A stretch of 43,312 nt of DNA from Alicyclobacillus suci. Its GTDB lineage: Bacteria > Bacillota > Bacilli > Alicyclobacillales > Alicyclobacillaceae. The stretch spans positions 1 through 43,312 of the forward strand of contig NZ_JAFMTW010000028.1 of the NCBI RefSeq assembly GCF_017329615.1, read 5' to 3'. This document shows positions 34,054 to 42,019 of the stretch, in pieces. A program made the translations under genes and the position numbers. The first letter of the stretch is position 1. The number at the start of each line of letters is the position of its first letter. Under the pieces are notes generated by a model. That model ran no database searches. It was not told where the DNA came from and saw only the letters and a list, made by a program, of their open reading frames with translations.

Positions 34054-34247
34054 ACCTGATAATTATCAGAATAGAATGGCGTTATCTCAAAAAATTATGC
34101 ACATCTGTCTTGACCGGACGGGGTTCAATACGTTATTCTATCTGAATATAGCATAAATATTTTCGGATGAACTTTACCACAAACTTCTGTATTCAACAAG
34201 AGCACAAGATCCTATTTACTTTTTATACTTAAGGGAAGAGAATGACA

Positions 34248-34415
34248 ATGAGTATTCACGGATCAGTGTTGCTGAAGTTTTTTGGGGGGTTGTCTGTTGC
34301 GGAACTGAGAAATATCTATCCGCTAATATTAATGGGGGTATTTGGTGAAAAGTCGTGTTTACATTGGACCTACAATTTCAATGGAGACTGCTGTCGCACT
34401 GGGTCCTTTAAATGA
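34248..34415 (+). CDS. Possible leader or precursor peptide ahead of tfuA (55 residues)
   Basis: ATG 34248 follows AAGGGAAGAG at good spacing, and TATACT at 34224 is a possible -10 box. The frame encodes 55 residues with a hydrophobic middle (AELRNIYPLILMGVFG) and ends with a Cys-containing tail (ending GDCCRTGSFK). It overlaps tfuA by about 70 bases. It may be a translated leader that couples to tfuA, a second precursor, or chance. The overlap lowers confidence that the tail is functional. Confidence 0.35.
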   Translation: MSIHGSVLLKFFGGLSVAELRNIYPLILMGVFGEKSCLHWTYNFNGDCCRTGSFK

Positions 34416-34980
34416 TTATTACCCTCCAATTAAACGTGGTGACTTGGATTTCGCAATCCAGGACAATGTCGAACGTGTTATCATAATTGATGGGGTCTTT
34501 TATCAAGATTTATCAGTTTCATTAGACGAGATTAGAGACGCAATACACGCAGGAATAGAAATCTGGGGCGCCTCAAGTATGGGGGCTTTAAGAGCTGTTG
34601 AAGCAGGACCACTCGGTATGTACGGGTGGGGTAAAGTCTATCAAATGTACAAGAGTGGTCAGATTGACTCTGATGATGCTGTCGCATTAGTGTTTGATGA
34701 ACGATATAAGCCTTTGTCAGAACCGCTGGTAAATATCATTTCAGCGTTAGATTTTTTGAGCGCTTGCGATGTGATTTCTTCTGAAGAAGCGCATGAAATT
34801 AAAAGTTATGTTGAGCACTTGTATTACCCTGAGCGAACATTTTTTGATTGCTTTGATCATATTGATTGGAGATGCTCCAAAATTGATAAGATTTTATCGA
34901 TATTAAATACCACTCGCTATCTTTGGGACATAAAGCTACAAGATGCAATAACTCTTCTGTCACGACTCACCTTAGAATAG
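34345..34980 (+). CDS. tfuA: TfuA-like protein (YcaO partner)
   Basis: A 211-residue protein with clear TfuA features: YIGPTISME, PPIKRGDLDFA, VIIIDGVFYQDLSVSLDEIRDAI, then IWGASSMGALRAVEAGPLGMYGWGKVY and the acidic DSDDAVALVF. In known systems TfuA works with YcaO to convert a peptide backbone amide into a thioamide, releasing sulfur from a thiocarboxylated carrier protein. GTG 34345 follows GGGGG at six bases; TTG 34342 is less likely. It starts the modification operon, 12 bases before the radical SAM gene. Confidence 0.88.
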   Translation: MKSRVYIGPTISMETAVALGPLNDYYPPIKRGDLDFAIQDNVERVIIIDGVFYQDLSVSLDEIRDAIHAGIEIWGASSMGALRAVEAGPLGMYGWGKVYQMYKSGQIDSDDAVALVFDERYKPLSEPLVNIISALDFLSACDVISSEEAHEIKSYVEHLYYPERTFFDCFDHIDWRCSKIDKILSILNTTRYLWDIKLQDAITLLSRLTLE

Positions 34981-34992
34981 GGGGATGTTTAA

Positions 34993-36336
34993 ATGAACAA
35001 GGAAATCATGTATTTGCCTATTGTTGACGAGGAAAGTCAATTAATCGCTTATAATCCACGAACTGCGCAGTACCGACGTATAAATGCTAATCAGGATCTA
35101 GAAGCACAAATCAACCCCGAACTATATCCAGAATTATATGATGATCCGAACGAAACACCCAATATCGTCACAAGTATATACCAATTAAACATAGCAAACA
35201 CCCGGAGATGTAATTTAGGCTGCAGTTATTGCTATGATCATCAGGGGGAGAAGGGTGCAAATTATCTTAATACTCCTTTAATGACTGAATCAGTTGCAAG
35301 GAAGTCAATCGACCAATTAATTCAATCAAGTGGTGATCAAGAAAAGCTATTTGTTTGCTTAATTGGTGGTGAAGCTCTTGTTCATGGGCGAATCATTAAA
35401 TACATGATCGATTACGCCGAGGAAAGCACCCAAAATATTAATAAAACGTTCTTCTTCACAGTTTATACAAATGGAACCTTGCTCAATAAACAATGGGTGG
35501 AATGGGCAAATGAGCACTTTGTAACTTTAGTCCTTAGTATGGATGGCGATGAGAAGACTCATGATAAAGAACGTGTGTTCATTGATGGCCGTGGAACACA
35601 TGCCAGGGTTCTAAAGGCAGCAAAGCTCATGCTGGAGGAATACATAAATCCAAGTAAAGAAGTCAGAGCAGTTGTTAGTGATCCGAATGCAGACCCAGTT
35701 CAAGTATTCGATTACTTGGTTGGATTAGGTTTTAACAAAATTCACATTACACCAGCTTATGATCCGGAAACTCTTGGATTTCGTACTCATATAGAAAAGT
35801 GGAAGGCATTGACCGATAGATATCGGCAACTACTAAGTGACAATATCATAGTTTCTCTTACCCCATATACGGAACACATAAATAAATTCCTTAATGGTAA
35901 AAAGATGCTCACTTCATTTTATCCGTGTAATGTAGGCAGTGGTGCACTTGGTATTAGTCCAGATGGATCTGTTTATCCATGTCATCACTTTTTAGACGAA
36001 CCCGATTGGAAATTAGGAAGTATTGAAGATGGTTTCCCTGAATTGCCTAATAGAGATAATCTCTATTTTTCGGTAGATGATCGAACAAATTGTAGTAAGT
36101 GTTGGGTGCGTCATATTTGTGGCGGGGAGTGTTACCATCGTGCAGTTACAGTAGATGTTGGATACTCAGGTACCCAACGATCCGCATGTGATGAGAAACG
36201 TGAGCTTATACAGTATTCGATGGGTGTAGCTGCTCATCTAGCAGAGCATTACCCGATGGTAATAGAACGGCTATTGAGTGATAACTTATCGACGGTTGAG
36301 GAGTGCCGAGAATACTATGCAAGCAAGAATCAATAG
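34993..36336 (+). CDS. Radical SAM/SPASM peptide-modifying enzyme
   Basis: A 447-residue radical SAM protein. The [4Fe-4S] motif CNLGCSYC is at Cys73, Cys77 and Cys80. The C-terminal SPASM domain has FYPCNVG, GSVYPCHHF and CSKCWVRHICGGECYHRA...RSACDEKRE, which bind auxiliary clusters. The N-terminal 60 residues (YLPIVDEESQLIAYNPRTAQYRRIN) look like a small leader-recognition type region. Such enzymes crosslink or epimerise peptides (sactionine, ranthipeptide, Cys-rich maturases). ATG 34993 follows TAGGGGGATG. It lies between tfuA and ycaO, so the peptide probably receives both a radical modification and a YcaO modification. Confidence 0.9.
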   Translation: MNKEIMYLPIVDEESQLIAYNPRTAQYRRINANQDLEAQINPELYPELYDDPNETPNIVTSIYQLNIANTRRCNLGCSYCYDHQGEKGANYLNTPLMTESVARKSIDQLIQSSGDQEKLFVCLIGGEALVHGRIIKYMIDYAEESTQNINKTFFFTVYTNGTLLNKQWVEWANEHFVTLVLSMDGDEKTHDKERVFIDGRGTHARVLKAAKLMLEEYINPSKEVRAVVSDPNADPVQVFDYLVGLGFNKIHITPAYDPETLGFRTHIEKWKALTDRYRQLLSDNIIVSLTPYTEHINKFLNGKKMLTSFYPCNVGSGALGISPDGSVYPCHHFLDEPDWKLGSIEDGFPELPNRDNLYFSVDDRTNCSKCWVRHICGGECYHRAVTVDVGYSGTQRSACDEKRELIQYSMGVAAHLAEHYPMVIERLLSDNLSTVEECREYYASKNQ

Positions 36337-37597
36337 CCTTGGAATAGAACTCGAGAATGAACTACATAGGCATAGTAAAATTTTTGAACAGCTTCAAAAC
36401 CACCCAAGGAAAAAAGTTAATCCGAACGTCTCGTCTAGGGTTGTGAAAATGGACGAAACGTTTGAGAGAATAAATTCTATCCGAGATTTAATCGGAATTT
36501 CTCGGATTGCCAATATTTCTGGTATGGATCGATTGGGTGTTCCTAATTACTCCAGCTACGTACCAGATAATCAAAGCGGTCAAATTACTGTGTTCGGAGG
36601 AAAAGGAACTTCTGCTCTTGAGGCTAAGATAGGGGCCATCATGGAAAGTGTGGAACGCGTATGTGCCACACACGATTTTAACCGTGTATTTTTTAACAAA
36701 TTAAAAAACATTCATAAAGGAATCCGAGTACTTGATCCTAGAGATCTTATCATTCACGACGAAGCGCAGTTTCTACTGGATAAATTGCTCGATTGGGTAC
36801 TAGCTTGGGAACTGCAATCTGGTGAGGCTGTACTGATACCAGCATGTGCTGCATATCACCTTTACCGTGGGGAATTTAAATTGTTCGAGGACACTAGTGT
36901 CGGGTTAGCTTCTGGTAACACTTATTTAGAAGCGATATTGCACGGATTGTTAGAAGTACTAGAACGGGATAGCTTATCTATCGCACAAATAAGTGGAAAT
37001 GCACCGTTGGTGAATCTGAATTCTCTCCCTAAGGAACTAATGGACTTTGTAGAGAATGTTACTAACCGGAATATTGAGCTACAAATAAGATATCTTCCTA
37101 ATGAGTACAGGGTACCTGCATTTTATGCAATCGGTATTGACAAAGAAGTATCGAATGTTCGCTATATCAATGCTGGAATTGCTGCCCACCCTAATCCTAC
37201 AATTGCAATAAGACAAGCTGTTTTGGAGGTATGTCACAGTAGAGGTGTTATAACAACTGGAGCGAGAGAAGACTTAGACCAGATTGATATATCAGTCCCA
37301 TACGAAGAATATCTTAGGTCTGTTTTATACATGTTCATTGACGATAGGATAGATTTTGATTCGATTGGTGATTTCCCGGTTTTTGACGATTTGTGGGATG
37401 AATTTAACGAAACCAAAAGGCGCCTTTTAACAGCTGGGTTTTTTGATCTTGTTTTTTATGACTTGACAAATCCTCAATATGGAGTACCGGTAGTTCGTGT
37501 GATTATCCCCGGTATGGAAAATTGGTGCTATGATAGGGAACGCATCGGAACGAGGGTTATTAATCATTTTGATACAAGGCACCTTGAAGGGAGGTGA
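36317..37597 (+). CDS. ycaO: YcaO-domain cyclodehydratase/thioamide synthetase
   Basis: A 426-residue ATP-dependent YcaO enzyme that activates backbone amides. ATP-binding elements are GGKGTSALEAKIGAIMESVER and GLASGNTYLEAILHGLLEVLERDSL. The C-terminus (PVVRVIIPGMENW...) ends without the PxPxP tail found in azoline-forming enzymes, which agrees with TfuA-type thioamide systems. ATG 36317 overlaps the radical SAM gene end by 20 bases; the ribosome site is distant, so coupling is likely. A 31-codon peptide gene follows after 6 bases. Confidence 0.88.
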   Translation: MQARINSLGIELENELHRHSKIFEQLQNHPRKKVNPNVSSRVVKMDETFERINSIRDLIGISRIANISGMDRLGVPNYSSYVPDNQSGQITVFGGKGTSALEAKIGAIMESVERVCATHDFNRVFFNKLKNIHKGIRVLDPRDLIIHDEAQFLLDKLLDWVLAWELQSGEAVLIPACAAYHLYRGEFKLFEDTSVGLASGNTYLEAILHGLLEVLERDSLSIAQISGNAPLVNLNSLPKELMDFVENVTNRNIELQIRYLPNEYRVPAFYAIGIDKEVSNVRYINAGIAAHPNPTIAIRQAVLEVCHSRGVITTGAREDLDQIDISVPYEEYLRSVLYMFIDDRIDFDSIGDFPVFDDLWDEFNETKRRLLTAGFFDLVFYDLTNPQYGVPVVRVIIPGMENWCYDRERIGTRVINHFDTRHLEGR

Positions 37598-37603
37598 ATC
37601 GAA

Positions 37604-37698
37604 TGACAGTAGGTCAAAAGAAGGACGCTATTAAGAAACTGGCTAAACAGTTTCACACTGCGAATGCATGCAACCAAGACGCTCCACTGAAGAAGTAA
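37604..37698 (+). CDS. Candidate RiPP precursor peptide (31 residues)
   Basis: Short gene with the best ribosome site in the cluster (AAGGGAGGTG, six bases from ATG 37604). The product is MTVGQKKDAIKKLAKQFH followed by a core-like tail TANACNQDAPLKK with one cysteine. The basic, helical first half resembles a leader for a recognition domain. It lies between ycaO and the sulfur-carrier gene and ends inside a 59-base hairpin, the usual way precursor genes are expressed above the enzymes. It is too short for automatic gene calling. Which residues are modified is unknown. Confidence 0.65.
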
Positions 37699-37756
37699 TG
37701 AAAGCTCGATATCCTCACCTCAACCACTAAGTTGGGTGAGGATATCGAGCTTTCAT
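37698..37756 (+). terminator. Very long hairpin after the precursor gene
   Basis: A perfect 22-base inverted repeat (37698-37719 with 37735-37756), extended inward by CAAC/GTTG across one bulged base, with loop CACTAA. It begins at the last base of the precursor stop codon. The downstream T-run is absent, so it may act as a leaky terminator or as an RNA stabiliser/processing site. Confidence 0.75.
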
Positions 37757-37784
37757 GTAACAATAACATTTGGAGGAAGAGTAA

Positions 37785-39131
37785 ATGAGTATTAAGGTCT
37801 CTATACCTGTAAATGTAAATTACGGTTCAAGTCTTAATGAGATAAATGTAAGCGCCACTTCTATCTCCTCTGTGATCGAACACGTGGTTAATAAGTATCC
37901 TGAATTAAAGCCAAAGTTCTTAACCCCATTCAATGAAATGGTGAACTCATTAATCATTTTTGTAAACGGCGAAAGGGTTAGTTCTTCCTCAGTAAAAAGC
38001 GTCATTTTAAATAACGGTGACGAGGTTGATTTTATTTTCGCCATAGCGGGTGGGGAAAGTGTACCACATGAAAGATACGCGCGTCAGATGATTCTTGAGA
38101 AAATCGGCGTCCAAGGACAAAACAAATTACTTTTAAGCAGAATTCTAATAATTGGTGCCGGGGGATTAGGGGTACCTCTAGCAATGTATCTAACCGGTGC
38201 GGGTGTTGGGACAATAGGATTAGTCGATGCCGATTATGTTGATGTTACAAACTTAACTAGACAACTGCTCTATATAGAATCGGACATCGGCCGTAGTAAG
38301 GTAGAATGTGCAATAGATCGTCTCAGGCCTATGAATCCAGATGTTATTCATATTCCGCATAACATGAAGATCGATGAAAGTACTGCAGAAGGAATTATTA
38401 ATGATTATGATTTGGTGATAAATTCTGCTGACAACTTTGAAACAAGATACATTGTTAATGACGCATGTATGTTTTTGAATAAGCCATTAATTGATGTTGC
38501 TGCAGTAGAATTATCAGGGCAAATTGCACTTTTTACACGTGAATCCGGATGTTACCGGTGCTTATTTCCGGAGCCTAGTGACCTTTCCGTTAACTGTAGC
38601 TCAGTAGGTGTTTTAGGTACTGTATGTGGTTATATGGGGACAAGAGCGGCCACGGAGGCAATAAAATTAATTTTGGGTATGTCTCGTTTTAATTGGCTTG
38701 AAACATATAATGCCTTAACAGGTCAGCATAAGCGGTTTTCCTGGTCTAAAAATAAAGAATGCCCTATTTGCTCTTCACACACTTTTTCTTCTCTAATTCA
38801 GGAGCGAATAAGTAGTGAAGGCAGGTACACTATCAACCCTCAAGAATTCTTAGCGGTGTTGGGAAATAGCGATACTTTAATCGTTGATGTTAGAGACAAA
38901 CGAATCCGTTCGAAAGACCCATTTAAAGATGCAATTCCATTTGAGCACGTTATGAAAATGGGTCGAACATTTGTACAAAATGTTCCGAATGATGTTAATC
39001 GTATAATTTGTGTATGTCAGGTAGGAATCCAGAGTAAGCATGCAGCGAGGTTTATTCAAGAATTAGGATATACTAACACTTACAATTTGAACGGTGGATT
39101 GAACTCTTTGGCCACCCGAGTGAACTTATGA
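37785..39131 (+). CDS. MoaD/ThiS-MoeB/ThiF-rhodanese fusion (sulfur carrier and activator)
   Basis: A 448-residue three-domain protein. Residues 1-90 form a ubiquitin-like MoaD/ThiS domain ending in Gly89-Gly90. Residues 95-330 are an E1-like adenylating domain: ERYARQMILEKIGVQGQ, GAGGLG at 124-129, the ADNFETRYIVNDAC stretch, Cys271 at the ThiF/MoeB cysteine position, and zinc cysteines 256/259 and 326/329. Residues 345-448 are a rhodanese domain with likely active Cys411 (CQVGIQS). So carrier, activator and sulfur donor site are on one chain. ATG 37785 follows TTGGAGGAAGAG. The GG is internal, so cleavage would be needed to make a thiocarboxylate. Confidence 0.88.
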   Translation: MSIKVSIPVNVNYGSSLNEINVSATSISSVIEHVVNKYPELKPKFLTPFNEMVNSLIIFVNGERVSSSSVKSVILNNGDEVDFIFAIAGGESVPHERYARQMILEKIGVQGQNKLLLSRILIIGAGGLGVPLAMYLTGAGVGTIGLVDADYVDVTNLTRQLLYIESDIGRSKVECAIDRLRPMNPDVIHIPHNMKIDESTAEGIINDYDLVINSADNFETRYIVNDACMFLNKPLIDVAAVELSGQIALFTRESGCYRCLFPEPSDLSVNCSSVGVLGTVCGYMGTRAATEAIKLILGMSRFNWLETYNALTGQHKRFSWSKNKECPICSSHTFSSLIQERISSEGRYTINPQEFLAVLGNSDTLIVDVRDKRIRSKDPFKDAIPFEHVMKMGRTFVQNVPNDVNRIICVCQVGIQSKHAARFIQELGYTNTYNLNGGLNSLATRVNL

Positions 39132-39538
39132 GTGCAAAAATAGTAATCCATGCATTCATACACGATGAGTTGAAAATTCAAGCGAGGAAAACTTACCCTT
39201 ATGAGTGCTGTGGTATTCTCGGTGGTACGAACGGTCTAATAAATACGGTTTATTGGATTAACAATATCCATTATAATCCTTATATAAATTTTTTGATGGA
39301 ACCATATGAATTATTGTCGGCCCTAAAAGAGTTTTCAAAAAAACAGCTCGTTTGGAGAGGCGTGGTTCATTCGCATCCACTGTCAGCGGCTATACCATCC
39401 CAAGAGGATCTTGAATTTATACCGAACCTGAGCCCTGGTATGACATATCTAATTTACTCGTTATCGGAGCGTGTGACCAATGGATACTTAACGACAAACA
39501 CCAGCCTTCAGCCAGTAAAAGTTACATATCTGAGGTGA
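39128..39538 (+). CDS. JAMM/Mov34-type metallopeptidase
   Basis: A 136-residue JAMM zinc peptidase. The catalytic set is complete: Glu26 (YPYECCG), His81 and His83 (VVHSHP), Ser91 and Asp94 (PSQED). Bacterial relatives (Mec+, QbsD) cleave after the Gly-Gly of ubiquitin-like sulfur carriers. ATG 39128 overlaps the stop of the MoaD-MoeB-rhodanese gene (ATGA), so the pair is made together. It probably frees the carrier C-terminus, either from the fusion or from an adduct. Confidence 0.88.
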   Translation: MSAKIVIHAFIHDELKIQARKTYPYECCGILGGTNGLINTVYWINNIHYNPYINFLMEPYELLSALKEFSKKQLVWRGVVHSHPLSAAIPSQEDLEFIPNLSPGMTYLIYSLSERVTNGYLTTNTSLQPVKVTYLR

Positions 39539-39542
39539 TAAG

Positions 39543-40769
39543 ATGATACTCGGTAAAAACAAACAATTCGCCCTTCTGTTTTATGGGCAAGTCACTTCGA
39601 CAGTTGGAAACAATTTGTTTGATATTTCTCTGCTGTGGTACATAATCTCAATTACTCACTCCAAAACAGACTTAACAATATTAGGATTTTTTCAGACGTT
39701 ACCTGGTTTTCTTGGTTTGTTCGCTGGGGTGTTAGTAGATCGTTCGTTAAAACGAAAAACCATGCTTATATCGGATGTAGTGCGAGGAGTACTAGCTTTA
39801 GGATTATATCTACTGTCAGGAACCAGGCACCCTTCTTTTATGTTAATTGTCTTTTTGGTGTTTTTGCTGAAAACAGTCGGTACGGTGTTTTCACCTGCAC
39901 AATCAGCTCTTCTCCCCGAGGTTGTTTCAAAAGATGAACTTCCCAGCGCAGTAGGGTTAAACAAATCGGGCAGTGCTTTGGCTCGTTTAATTGGAATGTT
40001 CGGAGGAGGGGTATTGATCTCTTTACTGGGTGCCCCGTTATTATTTATAGTTAATGCATTTTCATTCCTTGTCTCGGTCGTAACATTGAGTTTTATGAAT
40101 GTAAAGGAGAGTAACTCACAAACAATTAAACGTTCTTCAATGTCTAGGGAATGGGTAGCGGGTTTAAGAACAATCGTAACATCGACTGCTATTTTGCGTA
40201 ATATGTTAATCGCGGTTATATCAAACTTTGCTTTAGCTCCATTTAATATTGTGTTAACCGCTTGGGTTAATGGGCCTCTTCATTCAACAGCATTTGTTTT
40301 TGGAGCTTTAATGGCATGTATGCTTGTAGGGGTCTTATTCGGTGGACTGTCATTAGGGTTTTCATTTAAACACCTCACATACAAGCAACTTTTAGTGTAC
40401 GGTTCGATAATTCAAGGAGGATTCATTATCCTGTTGGGTTGTACTAAATCAATTACTTTAGATATGTTCTTTATGTTATTGCAAGGTCTAGCTCTTGGCA
40501 TTCTTAACGGAACTCTCCCAGCCATTAATTTAAGAATTATCCCTAAAGACATGAGAGGTCGTATTTTTGGTACACTTGGAGCTGCAGATACAATTACACA
40601 ACCTCTAGGTATGGTTATATTTGGATTTTTAATGACGCGTATTCATCTTTCTTTACTATTTTTGATAATCGGTGTAATCGTAATTATATCCGGAATGGTA
40701 TTTATACTTCCCAGCAAACAGAAGTCATTGAACATCCATGCCGCCGAGGTGACACCAGCAGAAGGATGA
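39543..40769 (+). CDS. MFS transporter, probable exporter of the cluster product
   Basis: A 408-residue protein with about twelve membrane helices of the EntS/MFS_3-type drug-exporter group. VDRSLKRKTMLISDVVRGVLA matches the loop 2-3 motif (D+...R+), and helix 5 reads IGMFGGGVLISLLGAPLLFIVNA. It begins 4 bases after the JAMM gene and ends the operon. The last 10 codons overlap a sequence repeated near the IS110 transposase at 43016, so the C-terminus may have been altered by a mobile element. Export of the modified peptide is inferred from position. Confidence 0.85.
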   Translation: MILGKNKQFALLFYGQVTSTVGNNLFDISLLWYIISITHSKTDLTILGFFQTLPGFLGLFAGVLVDRSLKRKTMLISDVVRGVLALGLYLLSGTRHPSFMLIVFLVFLLKTVGTVFSPAQSALLPEVVSKDELPSAVGLNKSGSALARLIGMFGGGVLISLLGAPLLFIVNAFSFLVSVVTLSFMNVKESNSQTIKRSSMSREWVAGLRTIVTSTAILRNMLIAVISNFALAPFNIVLTAWVNGPLHSTAFVFGALMACMLVGVLFGGLSLGFSFKHLTYKQLLVYGSIIQGGFIILLGCTKSITLDMFFMLLQGLALGILNGTLPAINLRIIPKDMRGRIFGTLGAADTITQPLGMVIFGFLMTRIHLSLLFLIIGVIVIISGMVFILPSKQKSLNIHAAEVTPAEG

Positions 40770-40833
40770 AAAGGCGAAAAACGTTTTTCCAGGATTGATT
40801 AGACCTCTGTAAATCAAGTTGAAATGCGTGTGT

Positions 40834-41379
40834 TCATTTGAATATATTTGACCATTCTGCCCGTAATAAAGAAAATACTAGCTGATCAAAAACAACCTGA
40901 TCGAACCAATAATGTTCTCTCATTCGTCCATCCAAAGTGAAACCGATATTTTGGAGTAATGCAATAGACACTGTGTTGTTAGAGGAGGTTGTGGCGTAAA
41001 CCTTGTTTAAATGAATATGGTGGTTTTCAAACATCTCATATAGAAACATCTGAACCATTTTTGTGCCTAGACCTTGACCACGATTTTTGACGGGCATGTA
41101 ATATCCGAATTCACAACTATGGTTCCTCATGTTATAATCAAATGCCATAATTCGGCCGATAGGTTTCGTTGTATTAGCTGTAGTCGTTAGTGCAAAAACC
41201 GTCCGTTCTCCGTTTGAAATTTTTTTTGTGATATTGTCACAATACAATTTATAACTCCCAATTTCTTTTACGGGTCGGCATGTATATCTTTCACGGTGAG
41301 CTTCATTCTTCTCCCACTCGTAGAACGTGAAAATTAAATCCTGATCTGTTGGTTTCACCTTAATCAGGTTGTATTCCAT
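40834..41379 (-). CDS. GNAT acetyltransferase (RimJ/RimL type)
   Basis: A 181-residue acetyltransferase. RGQGLGTKMVQMFLYEMF is the acetyl-CoA loop, FGYYMPVKNRG the preceding strand, and SIALLQNIGFTLDGRMREHYWFD the C-terminal RimL-type signature. ATG 41379 follows AGGGGGGG. It converges on the MFS exporter gene. It could acetylate the peptide product, protecting the host, or be unrelated. Confidence 0.85.
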   Translation of the reverse strand: MEYNLIKVKPTDQDLIFTFYEWEKNEAHRERYTCRPVKEIGSYKLYCDNITKKISNGERTVFALTTTANTTKPIGRIMAFDYNMRNHSCEFGYYMPVKNRGQGLGTKMVQMFLYEMFENHHIHLNKVYATTSSNNTVSIALLQNIGFTLDGRMREHYWFDQVVFDQLVFSLLRAEWSNIFK

Positions 41380-41614
41380 ATAACAAATCCCCCCCTCTTA
41401 CACATTTAAATTCGAAGTATAACTCAGACTCCGCGCCCATTGGAATTGGAAACCAAGCTGAATAGGAATGTGAAGGCTGCACGCCACACAAATGCATACT
41501 TCGACGCAAATAATAACTTCATGATGTTCGGCACCCGCTCACATACTTCAATCATTCGGTTTCGTAACCGACTTGAGTTAAGAATTCGGGAACACGTATG
41601 TACTCGACTCCCTC
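41380..41614. other. Gene-poor stretch between GNAT and decayed toxin gene
   Basis: No recognisable product, terminator or RNA gene was found in these 235 bases. Confidence 0.4.
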
Positions 41615-42012
41615 CTAAACATGCTTTCCTAAGTCGTTTTGGGGAGGGAAATCGCCTGTGTTGGCCGAAACAACGAAATTGGCACCAACCAATCTGACGG
41701 TGGACCAGATGGGCAAACCATCGGTGTACGTTAGTTCTGACCAGGCCTGTCGCCACGGTGGTTTTGGGTCGACACAGGCAAATGTAGCCGTCAGAAGAGC
41801 CATCATGTCTTTGTATCTGCGAGAGCACTGTTCCCGTTCCTTCAGGCCTTTATGCTTGATCCAATTCCAGGTCATTACACGATTTAATTCTGCGATAATT
41901 AAGGTGACCACACCGGTCGGTACAGATTTTCGTACGTAGCAGTGATCAAATGCTCCCGATTCGCATTCGATAGCAACACAGAAGTATCAATTACAGCAAC
42001 CGGCACACTCAT
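41615..42012 (-). pseudogene. PIN-domain toxin, frameshifted
   Basis: From ATG 42012 the frame reads VAVIDTSVLLSNANREHLITATYENLYRPVWSP, a PIN domain start with its first metal aspartate, and stops. The next frame (41911 to 41615) continues at once with LIIAELNRVMTWNWI and later residues through LVGANFVVSANTGDF. One missing base near 41900 therefore splits a single toxin gene. It lies 7 bases behind a helix-turn-helix antitoxin gene. Confidence 0.75.
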
Positions 42013-42019
42013 ATACTTG

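Larger units (their letters stand above)
32836..34127 (+). mobile_element. IS3-family insertion sequence with 4-base target duplication
   Basis: Two overlapping frames resemble IS3-family OrfA and OrfB. The proposed ends begin TGGCCCC and end GGGGTTCA, and an AGACAGATG segment near the left end is repeated inverted near the right end (CATCTGTCT). ATAC occurs immediately outside both ends (32832-32835 and 34128-34131), fitting the 3-4 base duplication of this family. A run of seven A at 33160-33166 joins the frames as an A_AAA_AAA -1 slippery site. Both frames contain an in-frame TGA, so the copy appears inactive. Confidence 0.8.

Noticed and set aside
41424..41828. 134-codon minus-strand frame
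   Set aside because: It overlaps the PIN toxin sequence in another frame; the PIN reading is far more convincing.
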